Of a stretch of DNA of 64,000 nt, positions 48,511 to 56,736 are shown one piece after another. The notes below the pieces were generated by a model. It did no database searches, had not been told where the DNA came from, and saw nothing but the letters and a program-made list of their open reading frames with translations. Source of the stretch: JALORV01 sp963724365. GTDB lineage: Bacteria > Pseudomonadota > Gammaproteobacteria > Burkholderiales > Burkholderiaceae_F. The translations under genes were made by a program, and so were the position numbers. The first letter of the stretch is position 1. The number at the start of each line of letters is the position of its first letter. Where the stretch lies: assembly GCA_963724365.1 (NCBI GenBank), contig CAVRUR010000001.1, forward strand, positions 124,001 through 188,000, written 5' to 3'.

Positions 48511-49457
48511 GATTCGTCCCGCATCTCGCGGCCAGTCAGCTTGAGAAACAGATCCTCGAGATTGGCGGGCCGGTGCAGGTAGCGCAATCCGATGTTCGCC
48601 TCCAGCGAGTGCAGTGCCGGCGCCGGATCGTGCGAATAGCAGAACACGGTTTCACCGGTGATCTCGAGGCGACCGAGCAGCGTGCGGCCAACGCGTTCCG
48701 CCCATTGCAGCGCACCGTCGCCATAGATTTCGACGACCTGCGGTTCGATATGCTCGTGGATGAGGTCTCGAGGCGCGCCCTCCGCGATCATCCGGCCGCG
48801 GTCGATCACCGCAAGGCGGTTCGCCAGACGCTCGGCTTCATCCATGAAGTGGGTCGTCAGCAGTATGGTCTTGCCACGTCCGAGCAGCTGCTTCAGGCGA
48901 TCCCAGATCAGGTGGCGCGCCTGGGGGTCGAGACCGGTCGTCGGCTCGTCCATGAAGATCAGGTCCGGGTCGTTCACCAGCGAACGGGCCAGCGTCAGAC
49001 GGCGCTTCATGCCTCCCGACAGTTCGCCGATTCGCGCATCTTTCTTGTGGGCAAGGCTTGCAAACTCGAGCAGCGCAGGCAACCGCTGCGCGACTTCCCG
49101 GTCCGTCAGTCCATAGTAGCGGCCATAGACCACGAGGTTCTCGGTGACCGTGAAGTCGGGATCCAGGTTATCGATCTGCGGGACAACGCCAACACGGATG
49201 CGGGCACGCCGCGCCTCGCGCGGGACCGGTTCGCCCACCAGTCGGATCGTGCCGCCGTCGGGCTGGGTCAGCCCGAGGCAGCAGCGCAGCGTCGTCGTCT
49301 TGCCAGCGCCGTTGGGACCGAGCAGCGCATAGCACTCGCCGCGACGGATCGAGAAGGACAAGCCGTCGACCACCGGCGCGCCGCCATACACCTTGCGCAG
49401 GTCGCGGACGTCGAGCACCTCGTCGAGGTTCAGCTCGGTCACGACGGCAGCGTCCAT
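48507..49457 (-). CDS. ABC transporter ATP-binding protein (NodI-like)
   Basis: A 316-residue ATPase with Walker A GPNGAGKTTTLR, signature LSGGMKRRLTLARS, Walker B LIFMDEPTTGLDPQ and H-loop LTTHFMDEAERL. The C-terminal part (EPQVVEIYGDGALQWAERVG onward) matches the NodI/DrrA-type extension. It begins just past the terminator of the ribosomal cluster and forms an operon with the permease and cutA. Confidence 0.92.
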   Translation of the reverse strand: MDAAVVTELNLDEVLDVRDLRKVYGGAPVVDGLSFSIRRGECYALLGPNGAGKTTTLRCCLGLTQPDGGTIRLVGEPVPREARRARIRVGVVPQIDNLDPDFTVTENLVVYGRYYGLTDREVAQRLPALLEFASLAHKKDARIGELSGGMKRRLTLARSLVNDPDLIFMDEPTTGLDPQARHLIWDRLKQLLGRGKTILLTTHFMDEAERLANRLAVIDRGRMIAEGAPRDLIHEHIEPQVVEIYGDGALQWAERVGRTLLGRLEITGETVFCYSHDPAPALHSLEANIGLRYLHRPANLEDLFLKLTGREMRDES

Positions 49458-49475
49458 GGTCGGAAAAAGTGGCTC

Positions 49476-49510
49476 CGAAAAACAAAAGGCCTGCCAGATG
49501 GCAGGCCTTT
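49476..49510 (-). terminator. Intrinsic terminator of the ribosomal protein cluster
   Basis: AAAGGCCTGCC (49485-49495) and GGCAGGCCTTT (49500-49510) pair perfectly over 11 bases with a four-base loop. On the minus strand the stem is followed by TTTTGTTTTT. It lies 23 bases after the rplQ stop and is the clearest terminator in the window. Confidence 0.9.
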
Positions 49511-49532
49511 GCAGTCTAGCTCAGCGCGCTGT

Positions 49533-49928
49533 TCAACTCGCGTCGGCCGACTCTTCCTTGACGAGCGGAGCCGGTCGATCGACCAGCTCCATGAACGCCA
49601 TGGGCGCATTGTCGCCGACGCGGAAGCCCATTTTCAGGATCCGCGTGTAGCCACCGTTACGGGTCTTGTAGCGCGGCCCGATCTCGTTGAACAGCTTCAC
49701 CACCATCTCGCGGTCGCGCAGGCGATTGAACGCGAGGCGTTTGTTGGCCACCGTCGGTTCACGCCCCAGCGTGATCAGCGGCTCGACGACGCGCCGCAGC
49801 TCCTTGGCCTTCGGCACCGTCGTCTTGATGGCTTCGTGGCGCAGCAGCGAGTTGGTCATGTTGCGCAACATCGCCAGCCGATGGCTGCTGGTGCGGTTGA
49901 GTTTCCGCAGTCCGTGTCCGTGACGCAT
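49533..49928 (-). CDS. rplQ: 50S ribosomal protein L17
   Basis: A 131-residue L17, starting MRHGHGLRKLNRTSSHRLAM, with LRHEAIKTTVPKAKELRRVV and the usual end of the bacterial domain (GYTRILKMGFRVGDNAPMAF). L17 sits near the peptide exit tunnel. It is the last gene of the alpha operon, after rpoA, and is followed by a strong terminator. Confidence 0.98.
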   Translation of the reverse strand: MRHGHGLRKLNRTSSHRLAMLRNMTNSLLRHEAIKTTVPKAKELRRVVEPLITLGREPTVANKRLAFNRLRDREMVVKLFNEIGPRYKTRNGGYTRILKMGFRVGDNAPMAFMELVDRPAPLVKEESADAS

Positions 49929-49950
49929 GGTTCTTCCTTTCAGTCTTTGA

Positions 49951-49969
49951 CCGCCCGCAGCTCGGGCGG
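49951..49969 (-). other. Hairpin in the rpoA-rplQ spacer
   Basis: CCGCCCG (49951-49957) and CGGGCGG (49963-49969) form a seven-pair stem with a five-base loop, about 20 bases before the rplQ start. No U-tract follows in the minus-strand transcript. It may be a processing site or a partial attenuator between rpoA and rplQ. Confidence 0.5.
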
Positions 49970-50047
49970 TTGTTGATCCGACTCTTCGATCCCTTGAGGG
50001 GCGGGTCGGTTAAGGAGCCGCGACGCCTGCGCGCCGAGGCCGCCGTT

Positions 50048-51031
50048 TTACTTGTCCAGGCCCGCCGGTGGCCAGTTCTCCAGCTTCATGCCAAGAGTGA
50101 GGCCGCGTGCGGCCAGCACTTCCTTGATCTCGTTGAGCGACTTGCGGCCCAGGTTCGGGGTCTTCAGCAGTTCGTTCTCGGTGCGCTGGATCAGGTCGCC
50201 GATGTAATAGATGTTCTCGGCCTTCAGGCAGTTGGCCGAGCGCACCGTGAGTTCCAGATCGTCGACCGGGCGCAGCAGGATCGGATCGACCTGCGGCGAA
50301 CGCGACGAGGCTGCGGCCGACGTTTCGGCCATACCCTCGAGGGCGCCGAAGACCTGGAGCTGGTCCATCAGGATGCGTGCGGACTGTCGTACGGCTTCTT
50401 CCGGCGTCATCGCGCCGTTGGTCTCGATCGTCATCACCAGCTTGTCGAGGTCAGTGCGCTGCTCAACGCGGGCGGCTTCAACCGCGTACGACACGCGCTT
50501 GACCGGCGAGAACGACGCGTCCATGACGATGCGGCCAATGGTCTTCGAATGGTCGTCGCGGAATGCCCGCACGTTGCCCGGCACGTAGCCGCGGCCCTTT
50601 TCGACCTTGACCTGCAGCTCCAGGCGGCCACCGCCCGACAGATGTGCGATGACGTGGTCCGGATTGACGATCTCGACATCGTGCGGCAGTTCGATGTCGC
50701 TGGCGATCACAACGCCTTCGCCTTCCTTGCGCAGCGTAAGCGTGACTTCGTCGCGGTTGTGCAGCTTGAACACGATGCCTTTCATGTTCAGCAGGATGTC
50801 GACGACATCCTCGCGTACGCCATCGACGGTCGAGTATTCATGGACGACGCCGGTGATCTGTGCCTCGGTGGGCGCGTAGCCGACCATGGACGACAGCAGG
50901 ATGCGACGCAGCGCGTTGCCGAGCGTATGGCCGTAGCCGCGCTCGAACGGTTCCATCGTGACGATCGCCGCGTTCGGACCAACCGCTTCGACCTCGATCG
51001 CGCGCGGCTTGAGTAGTGCAGTGCTTGTCAT
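50048..51031 (-). CDS. rpoA: RNA polymerase alpha subunit
   Basis: From ATG 51031 (MTSTALLKPRAIEVEAVGPN) a 327-residue alpha subunit. The N-domain has MEPFERGYGHTLGNALRRIL and LSSMVGYAPTEAQITGV, which dimerise and bind beta. The C-domain, with ELTVRSANCLKAENIYYIGD and RKSLNEIKEVLAARGLTLGM, contacts UP elements and activators. An upstream extension to 51124 is not homologous. It lies between rpsD and rplQ, the standard alpha operon order. Confidence 0.98.
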   Translation of the reverse strand: MTSTALLKPRAIEVEAVGPNAAIVTMEPFERGYGHTLGNALRRILLSSMVGYAPTEAQITGVVHEYSTVDGVREDVVDILLNMKGIVFKLHNRDEVTLTLRKEGEGVVIASDIELPHDVEIVNPDHVIAHLSGGGRLELQVKVEKGRGYVPGNVRAFRDDHSKTIGRIVMDASFSPVKRVSYAVEAARVEQRTDLDKLVMTIETNGAMTPEEAVRQSARILMDQLQVFGALEGMAETSAAASSRSPQVDPILLRPVDDLELTVRSANCLKAENIYYIGDLIQRTENELLKTPNLGRKSLNEIKEVLAARGLTLGMKLENWPPAGLDK

Positions 51032-51165
51032 TTGAGACGTTCCCTTCAATACCCTCGGCTCGTTACGCCGATAAGGCTGATGGTTAGGGCAAAGAAAAAT
51101 CGAACGCGGTTGCCCAAACCGCATTTGTCGCCGGACCGCGCATGCGGGCCGGCATCCCCGAACTA

Positions 51166-51789
51166 CTACCGCGAATACAACTCGACGACCAGCGACTCGT
51201 TGACGTCCTGCGCCACTTCGCCGCGATCAGGCAATTGCTTGAACTTGCCTTCCAGCTTCTTGGGGTCGACTTCAACCCAGGACGGAAAGCCCGACTGTTC
51301 GGCCAGCGTCAGCGCTTCCTGGATGCGGCCCTGCTTCTTGGCCTTTTCGCGGACCGTGATGATGTCGCCCGACTTCACAAGCATCGACGGAATGCCGGCC
51401 GTCTCGCCATTGAGCGCGATCGCGCGGTGCCCCACCAGCTGGCGTGCCTCAGCTCGCGTTGCGCCGAAGCCCATGCGGTAGACGACATTGTCCAGGCGCG
51501 ACTCGAGCAGCATGATCAGGTGCTCGCCGGTGTTGCCCTTGCGGCGCGAGGCTTCCTGGTAATAGCGGCGGAACTGGCGCTCGAGAACGCCATACATGCG
51601 CTTGACCTTCTGCTTCTCGCGCAGCTGCGTGCCGTAGTCCGACTGGCGCGCACCCGAGGTGCGGCCGTGCTGGCCCGGCTTCGAGTCCGCCTTGGCCTTC
51701 GAATCGAAGGCACGGCGCGAGCTCTTGAGAAACAGATCGGTGCCCTCGCGGCGCGAGAGCTTGAGTTTGGGTCCTGTGTAACGTGCCAC
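51166..51789 (-). CDS. rpsD: 30S ribosomal protein S4
   Basis: A 207-residue S4 with a GTG start (MARYTGPKLKLSRREGTDLF). GARQSDYGTQLREKQKVKRMYG and the S4 domain RLDNVVYRMGFGATRAEARQ, LVGHRAIALNGE are clear. S4 nucleates 30S assembly and in E. coli represses the alpha operon. No zinc-binding cysteines are seen at the N-terminus, so it is the C-minus form. A 164-base structured spacer separates it from rpsK. Confidence 0.98.
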   Translation of the reverse strand: MARYTGPKLKLSRREGTDLFLKSSRRAFDSKAKADSKPGQHGRTSGARQSDYGTQLREKQKVKRMYGVLERQFRRYYQEASRRKGNTGEHLIMLLESRLDNVVYRMGFGATRAEARQLVGHRAIALNGETAGIPSMLVKSGDIITVREKAKKQGRIQEALTLAEQSGFPSWVEVDPKKLEGKFKQLPDRGEVAQDVNESLVVELYSR

Positions 51790-51810
51790 GTTGTCTTTCC
51801 TTTTTCATCC

Positions 51811-51948
51811 TGCGGCTGAGCCGCATTAAGTCACCGCTCAAGGCGGCGACACCAAGGCAGTTGCCTGCCTCTACGAAAAGAATCGCCTGGCTTCGCCAGC
51901 GATCCTTTCTAACTATTCCGGGCCAAAGGAGGTTTGCACTCTGGCCCG
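51811..51948 (-). promoter_or_regulatory. Structured spacer between rpsK and rpsD
   Basis: The 164-base gap holds several stem-loops: TGCGGC/GCCGCA at 51811-51825, AGGCA/TGCCT at 51855-51866, CTGGC/GCCAG at 51887-51899 and CGGGCCA/TGGCCCG at 51919-51948. Genes here are usually only a few tens of bases apart. A regulatory leader, for example for S4 feedback, is possible, but the known E. coli S4 site lies upstream of rpsM. Confidence 0.45.
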
Positions 51949-51953
51949 CCTGC

Positions 51954-52367
51954 TTAGACTCTTCGGCGCTTCGGAGGCCGAACGCCGTTGTGCGGAACCG
52001 GCGTGATGTCCTGGATCGACGAGATTCGGATGCCGAGCGCATTCAACGCGCGCACCGATGACTCGCGGCCCGGGCCGGGTCCGGTGATACGGACTTCCAG
52101 ATTCTTGATGCCATGCTCCTGGGCGGCGCGGCCGGCATTCTCCGCGGCAACCTGGGCAGCAAAGGGCGTCGACTTGCGCGAACCCTTGAACCCCTGGCCA
52201 CCAGAACTGGCCCACGACAATGCATTGCCCTGCCGGTCGGTGATCGTGATGATCGTGTTGTTGAACGACGCATGCACGTGCGCGATGCCGTCCGAAACGA
52301 CCTTCTTGACCTTCTTGCGCGCGCGCTGCTGCGCGGCGATCTGCTGCGGAGACGGATTCTTCGCCAT
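51954..52367 (-). CDS. rpsK: 30S ribosomal protein S11
   Basis: A 137-residue S11 with VSDGIAHVHASFNNTIITIT, DRQGNALSWASSGGQGFKGS and ITPVPHNGVRPPKRRRV at the end, the usual bacterial terminus. S11 lies at the 30S platform next to the mRNA exit. It follows rpsM by three bases. Confidence 0.98.
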   Translation of the reverse strand: MAKNPSPQQIAAQQRARKKVKKVVSDGIAHVHASFNNTIITITDRQGNALSWASSGGQGFKGSRKSTPFAAQVAAENAGRAAQEHGIKNLEVRITGPGPGRESSVRALNALGIRISSIQDITPVPHNGVRPPKRRRV

Positions 52368-52370
52368 GCC

Positions 52371-52742
52371 TTAGGTTCCTTTCTTCAGCGACACGCCGGC
52401 CTTGCGCGGCCCCTTGCGTGTGCGCGCATTGGTGCGCGTGCGCTGGCCGCGCACCGGCAGGCCGCGACGATGACGCACACCACGGTAAGTGCCGAGGTCG
52501 ATCAGACGCTTGATCGACAGCTGGATTTCGCGGCGCAGGTCACCTTCGACCGAGGTGCGCCCGATCTCCTCGCGGATGCGCTCGAGCTCCGCGTCGTTCA
52601 GTTCCTTGATCTTCTTGGAATAAGGAACCGCGGCGGCATCCAGGATGGCGCGCGCACGCGCGCGTCCGATGCCATAGATCGCAGTCAGGCCGATCTCGGC
52701 GTGCTGATGCGGCGGAATGTTGATACCGACAATACGAGCCAT
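52371..52742 (-). CDS. rpsM: 30S ribosomal protein S13
   Basis: A 123-residue S13 starting MARIVGINIPPHQHAEIGLT, with AIYGIGRARARAILDAA (helix-two-turn-helix) and the basic end RGQRTRTNARTRKGPRK. It contacts the P-site tRNA and forms bridges to the 50S. First gene of the alpha operon proper; rpmJ precedes it by 21 bases. Confidence 0.98.
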   Translation of the reverse strand: MARIVGINIPPHQHAEIGLTAIYGIGRARARAILDAAAVPYSKKIKELNDAELERIREEIGRTSVEGDLRREIQLSIKRLIDLGTYRGVRHRRGLPVRGQRTRTNARTRKGPRKAGVSLKKGT

Positions 52743-52763
52743 TCTGATTCCTCGTTCGGGCTA

Positions 52764-52877
52764 TTAGCCTTGACGCTGCTTGTGACGCGGATCGGTGCAG
52801 ATCACGCGCACGACCCGCTTGCGCCGGATGATCTTGCACTTGCGGCACATCTTCTTGACGGAAGCCATCACTTTCAT
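52764..52877 (-). CDS. rpmJ: 50S ribosomal protein L36
   Basis: A 37-residue protein, MKVMASVKKMCRKCKIIRRK followed by a VVRVICTDPRHKQRQG tail. It has the zinc ligands Cys11, Cys14, Cys27 and His32 of the zinc-binding L36 type. It is between infA and rpsM, its usual place. Confidence 0.96.
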   Translation of the reverse strand: MKVMASVKKMCRKCKIIRRKRVVRVICTDPRHKQRQG

Positions 52878-52894
52878 TTCGTTCTCCAACCGCG

Positions 52895-53113
52895 CTACTT
52901 GGCGCGGAACACTATGCGGGCCCGCGACAGATCGTAGGGCGTGAGCTCCACCGTGACCTTGTCGCCCGGCAGGATGCGGATGTAATGCATCCGCATCTTT
53001 CCGGAGATATGTCCCAACACCACATGCCCGTTTTCCAGTTTCACCCGGAACGTGGCGTTCGGGAGATTCTCGAGAATCTCCCCTTGCATCTGGATCGCGT
53101 CGTCCTTGGCCAT
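52895..53113 (-). CDS. infA: Translation initiation factor IF-1
   Basis: A 72-residue OB-fold protein, MAKDDAIQMQGEILENLPNA, with FRVKLENGHVVLGHISGKMR and RILPGDKVTVELTPYDLSRA. It occupies the 30S A site during initiation. It lies between secY and rpmJ, typical for betaproteobacteria; in E. coli infA is elsewhere. Confidence 0.97.
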   Translation of the reverse strand: MAKDDAIQMQGEILENLPNATFRVKLENGHVVLGHISGKMRMHYIRILPGDKVTVELTPYDLSRARIVFRAK

Positions 53114-53124
53114 CGTTCCCGGGA

Positions 53125-54456
53125 TCAGCGCGGCAGCTGCCCGCCGAAACCCTTGAAGTTGGTCTTCTTCAGCAGAGACTCATACTGGTGCGTCATCATG
53201 TATGCCTGCACCTGCGCCATGAAATCCATCGTGACGACCACGACAATCAGCAGCGAAGTTCCGCCGAAGTAGAACGGCACCGAGAAGCGGGCGTTCAGGA
53301 ACTCGGGCACCAGGCACACGAAGGTGATGTAGATCGCACCGGCCAGGGTCAGGCGCATCAGGATCTTGTCGATGTAGCGTGCGGTCTGGTCACCCGGCCG
53401 GATCCCCGGCACGAACGCGCCGCTCTTCTTCAGGTTGTCGGCCGTCTCCTTGCTGTTGAAGACCAGTGCCGTATAGAAGAAGCAGAAGAACACGATCAGC
53501 GCGGCGTACAGGAACATGTACAGCGGCTGCCCGGGGGACAACGCCGCGGCCAGGTCGCGGATCCAGCGGGTCGCATCACCGGTCGTGAACCAGCTTGCCA
53601 GCGTCGCCGGAAACAGGATCAGCGACGACGCGAAGATCGGCGGGATCACGCCCGACATGTTGAGCTTGAGCGGCAGGAACGAGCTCTGGCCGCCATAGAT
53701 CTTGTTGCCGACCTGGCGCTTGGCGTAATTGACCGTGATCTTGCGCTGGCCGCGCTCGACGAAGACGACGAACGCCGTGACGAGGACAATCAGCGCAATG
53801 ATGAAGATCGCCGCCAGTGGACTGATGCCACCGGTGCGCACCAGTTCGAACAGTCCGCCGATCGCCGTCGGGAGTCCGGCCACGATGCCGGCGAAGATCA
53901 GGATCGAGATGCCGTTGCCCAGCCCGCGCTCGGTGATCTGCTCGCCCAGCCACATCAGGAACATCGTTCCGGTCACGAGCGACACGACACAGATGAAGCG
54001 GAACAACAGGCCGGGGTCGAGCACCAGTCCCTGCTGCGACTCGAGGGCAACCGAAATGCCGATCGCCTGGAAGATGGCCAGTCCGAGTGTGCCGTAACGT
54101 GTGTACTGCGTGATCTTGCGGCGGCCCGATTCGCCTTCCTTGCGCAGCGCTTCGAGCGAAGGCAGCACATAGGTCAGCATCTGCATGATGATCGACGCCG
54201 AGATGTACGGCATGATCCCCAGTGCGAACACGGAAAAGCGCGACAGCGCCCCACCCGAGAACATATTGAACAGGCCGAGGATGCCGCCCTGCTGCGAGTT
54301 GAACAGCTGACGCAGCTGGTCCGGATCGATGCCAGGCACCGGGATGTGTGTGCCCACCCGATAGACGACGAGCGCCAGCAGCAGGAAGAACAGGCGCCGT
54401 TTCAGGTCGCCGTACTTCCCGGTGCTGCCTATCGTCGAAGATGCGCTGGTCGCCAC
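53125..54456 (-). CDS. secY: Protein translocase subunit SecY
   Basis: SecY is the channel of the Sec translocon. The 443-residue protein has ten membrane helices. Family marks are the plug region after helix 1 (IPVPGIDPDQLRQLFNSQQG), SASIIMQMLTYVLPSLEALR, GLGNGISILIFAGIVAGLP and KKSGAFVPGIRPGDQTARYI in the C5 loop. It lies between rplO and infA as usual in the spc operon. Confidence 0.98.
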   Translation of the reverse strand: MATSASSTIGSTGKYGDLKRRLFFLLLALVVYRVGTHIPVPGIDPDQLRQLFNSQQGGILGLFNMFSGGALSRFSVFALGIMPYISASIIMQMLTYVLPSLEALRKEGESGRRKITQYTRYGTLGLAIFQAIGISVALESQQGLVLDPGLLFRFICVVSLVTGTMFLMWLGEQITERGLGNGISILIFAGIVAGLPTAIGGLFELVRTGGISPLAAIFIIALIVLVTAFVVFVERGQRKITVNYAKRQVGNKIYGGQSSFLPLKLNMSGVIPPIFASSLILFPATLASWFTTGDATRWIRDLAAALSPGQPLYMFLYAALIVFFCFFYTALVFNSKETADNLKKSGAFVPGIRPGDQTARYIDKILMRLTLAGAIYITFVCLVPEFLNARFSVPFYFGGTSLLIVVVVTMDFMAQVQAYMMTHQYESLLKKTNFKGFGGQLPR

Positions 54457-54490
54457 GCGGGTATGTCCTGTTTACGTCAGGTGAGGCTGA

Positions 54491-55057
54491 TCACTGCTTT
54501 TTCGAAGGCGCTTTTTCGGCCGGCTTTTCGGCCGGCTTGTTCACCGCCACCTTGATCGCGGCCGCCTTGTCCGCGGCCGCCTTCTTTGCCGCCGCCTTCT
54601 TCGCCGTGTCGGGCGTCACTGTCGGTTCGGCCACAGAGCCGCCGGCCGCTTCGATCGCAGCCTTCGCGCCCTTGGTGACGCCGATGCCGCGCAAGGTCAC
54701 CTTGCGCGTCAGTTCGCCGGTCTTGACAACGCGCGCATCGAGTGCGAGCGCCGACACGATCCCCGCTTGCTTGAGCACCGTGAGATCGATCTCGTCGACG
54801 CCCAGTCGCTGCAGGTCCGCCAGCCGCACGACTTCCACATACCGGCGCGTAAGCGACGTAAAGCCGCGCTTCGGCAGGCGCCGGTACAGCGGCATCTGTC
54901 CGCCCTCGAATCCGACCTTGTGAAAGCCGCCGGCGCGCGACTTCTGGCCCTTGTGACCGCGACCCGCGGTCTTGCCCCAGCCGGAGCCGATGCCGCGGCC
55001 GACACGGTGACGGGCACTCTTGCTGCCGGCCGCCGGTTTCAGATTGTTGAGGCGCAT
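54491..55057 (-). CDS. rplO: 50S ribosomal protein L15 with Lys/Ala-rich C-terminal extension
   Basis: L15 is a late-assembling 50S protein. Residues 1-145 match the family (MRLNNLKPAAGSKSARHRVG, RGIGSGWGKTAGRGHKGQKS, GGQMPLYRRLPKRGF). The total of 188 residues exceeds the usual 143-150. The extra 40 are low complexity, Lys/Ala/Pro-rich (KKAAAKKAAADKAAAIK), like histone H1-type tails. The frame is continuous to a normal stop before secY, so the tail looks genuine. Confidence 0.96.
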   Translation of the reverse strand: MRLNNLKPAAGSKSARHRVGRGIGSGWGKTAGRGHKGQKSRAGGFHKVGFEGGQMPLYRRLPKRGFTSLTRRYVEVVRLADLQRLGVDEIDLTVLKQAGIVSALALDARVVKTGELTRKVTLRGIGVTKGAKAAIEAAGGSVAEPTVTPDTAKKAAAKKAAADKAAAIKVAVNKPAEKPAEKAPSKKQ

Positions 55058-55072
55058 CGTCGACCCCTGTGA

Positions 55073-55252
55073 TTACTCGCCGACCTGAACCAGGTAGGCA
55101 ACCTTGTTGATCATGCCGCGCACCGCGGGCGTGTCTTCCAGTTCACGCGTCTGGCGCATCTTCTTCAGGCCGAGCCCGCGCACGGTCGCCTGATGCGACA
55201 CCTTGGCAGAAATCGGGCTCTTGACCAGCGTGACCTTGAGCGTCTTTTTCAT
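55073..55252 (-). CDS. rpmD: 50S ribosomal protein L30
   Basis: A 59-residue protein, MKKTLKVTLVKSPISAKVSH, then QATVRGLGLKKMRQTRELED and RGMINKVAYLVQVGE. Length and sequence fit bacterial L30. It lies between rpsE and rplO in normal spc order. Confidence 0.96.
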   Translation of the reverse strand: MKKTLKVTLVKSPISAKVSHQATVRGLGLKKMRQTRELEDTPAVRGMINKVAYLVQVGE

Positions 55253-55266
55253 CGTCTCTCTCCGGC

Positions 55267-55788
55267 TCAGCCGAACACTTCCTCGACCGACTTGCCGCGC
55301 TTGGCCGCGATCTCGGCCGGAGTGCGCAACTTGCTGAGCGCATCCAGCGTGGCGCGCACCAGGTTGTACGGGTTGGTCGAACCATGTGACTTGGCCACGA
55401 TGTTGCGAATGCCTATGACGTCGAAAACTGCGCGCATCGGACCGCCAGCGATGACACCGGTACCCTCCGCCGCTGGCGACAGCATCACCCTCGACGCGCC
55501 GTGCTTGCCTTCGACAAAGTGGTGCACCGTTCCGTTCTTCAGAGGCATCTTCGCCATGCTGCGACGCGCTTTCTCCATCGCCTTCTGGACCGACACCGGC
55601 ACCTCGCGGGCCTTGCCCTTGCCCATGCCAATGCGGCCATCGCCGTCACCAACCACGGTCAGTGCAGCAAATCCGAGAATCCGACCACCCTTCACCACCT
55701 TGGTGACGCGGTTGATCGCGATCATCTTTTCCTTGATGCCGTCGTCGCGATCCTCGGAGACGACACCCTTCGGTTGAACTCTCGCCAT
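55267..55788 (-). CDS. rpsE: 30S ribosomal protein S5
   Basis: A 173-residue S5 with KMIAINRVTKVVKGGRILGF, ALTVVGDGDGRIGMGKGKAR and the C-domain GVIAGGPMRAVFDVIGIRNI. S5 acts in decoding fidelity and as a helicase at mRNA entry. It follows rplR by 11 bases. Confidence 0.98.
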   Translation of the reverse strand: MARVQPKGVVSEDRDDGIKEKMIAINRVTKVVKGGRILGFAALTVVGDGDGRIGMGKGKAREVPVSVQKAMEKARRSMAKMPLKNGTVHHFVEGKHGASRVMLSPAAEGTGVIAGGPMRAVFDVIGIRNIVAKSHGSTNPYNLVRATLDALSKLRTPAEIAAKRGKSVEEVFG

Positions 55789-55799
55789 GCGGCTTCCCC

Positions 55800-56168
55800 T
55801 TAGAACTTCAGTCCGGCTTCACGCGCGGCATCCGCCAGCGCCTTGACCCGGCCATGGAATCGGTAACCCGCGCGGTCGAAAGCCACGCTCTCGATGCCGG
55901 CTGCCTTCGCCTTCTGGGCGATCCGGGCGCCGACGACCTTGGCCGCGTCGACATTGCTGCCCTTGCCCTTGGCGGTTGCCAGTTGCGTCCTGACTTCCGG
56001 CTCGACGGTCGACGCCGACACCAGCACCTTGCCGCCATCGGCGGAAATGACGCTGGCGTAGATGTGCAGGTTGGTGCGACTGACCGTCAGACGATCGGTC
56101 TTCTGCAGCGCAATGCGGGCGCGTGTCGCGCGTGCACGACGCAGACGGGTTTCCTTTTTCTCGATCAT
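55800..56168 (-). CDS. rplR: 50S ribosomal protein L18
   Basis: A 122-residue 5S rRNA-binding protein: RLRRARATRARIALQKTDRL, TVSRTNLHIYASVISADGGK and FDRAGYRFHGRVKALADAAR. It forms the central protuberance with L5 and 5S rRNA. It lies between rplF and rpsE. Confidence 0.98.
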   Translation of the reverse strand: MIEKKETRLRRARATRARIALQKTDRLTVSRTNLHIYASVISADGGKVLVSASTVEPEVRTQLATAKGKGSNVDAAKVVGARIAQKAKAAGIESVAFDRAGYRFHGRVKALADAAREAGLKF

Positions 56169-56185
56169 GTTGACCTCTCGCCGCC

Positions 56186-56719
56186 TTACTTCTTCTTGGT
56201 CTCTTTGATGACCACGACCTCATTGGCGTAACGCACGCCCTTGCCCTTGTAGGGCTCCGGCGGCTTGTAGCCACGGACTTCTGCCGCGACCTGGCCGACT
56301 TTCTGCTTGTCGGCGCCCTTGATGACGATCTCGGTCTGCGTCGGCGTTTCGCACTTCACACCGGCGGGCATCTGATGCACGACGGGGTGCGAGAAGCCCA
56401 GCGACAGGTTCAGCTTGTCGCCCTGTGCCTGGGCGCGGTAACCGACGCCGACCAGCGACAGCTTCTTCTCGAAACCCTTCGAAACTCCCTGCACCATGGC
56501 CGCCACCAGGGCACGCATGGTGCCGCTCATGGCATTGGCCTCGCGCGACTCGTCGGCAGCAGCGAACGACACCTGGCCGTCGGCAAGTTCGACCTTGACG
56601 CGGCCAGACAGCGCCTGGTGCAGCGTGCCCAGCGGCCCCTTGACCGTGATGTTGCTGTCGGTGACCTGAACGTCGACACCCTTGGCGACGGTCACCGGAA
56701 TTCGTGCTACTCGAGACAT
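56186..56719 (-). CDS. rplF: 50S ribosomal protein L6
   Basis: A 177-residue L6 with the repeated domain pattern. MSRVARIPVTVAKGVDVQVT opens it, MRALVAAMVQGVSKGFEKKL is central and the signature GYKPPEPYKGKGVRYANEVV closes it. It lies near the factor-binding site of the 50S. Confidence 0.98.
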   Translation of the reverse strand: MSRVARIPVTVAKGVDVQVTDSNITVKGPLGTLHQALSGRVKVELADGQVSFAAADESREANAMSGTMRALVAAMVQGVSKGFEKKLSLVGVGYRAQAQGDKLNLSLGFSHPVVHQMPAGVKCETPTQTEIVIKGADKQKVGQVAAEVRGYKPPEPYKGKGVRYANEVVVIKETKKK

Positions 56720-56736
56720 GGTCTTCCTCCGCTCCG

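Noticed and set aside
53188..54555. Plus-strand open frame of 455 codons opposite secY
   Set aside because: Antisense to an intact, conserved SecY. Its charged, repetitive composition reflects the complement of hydrophobic codons.
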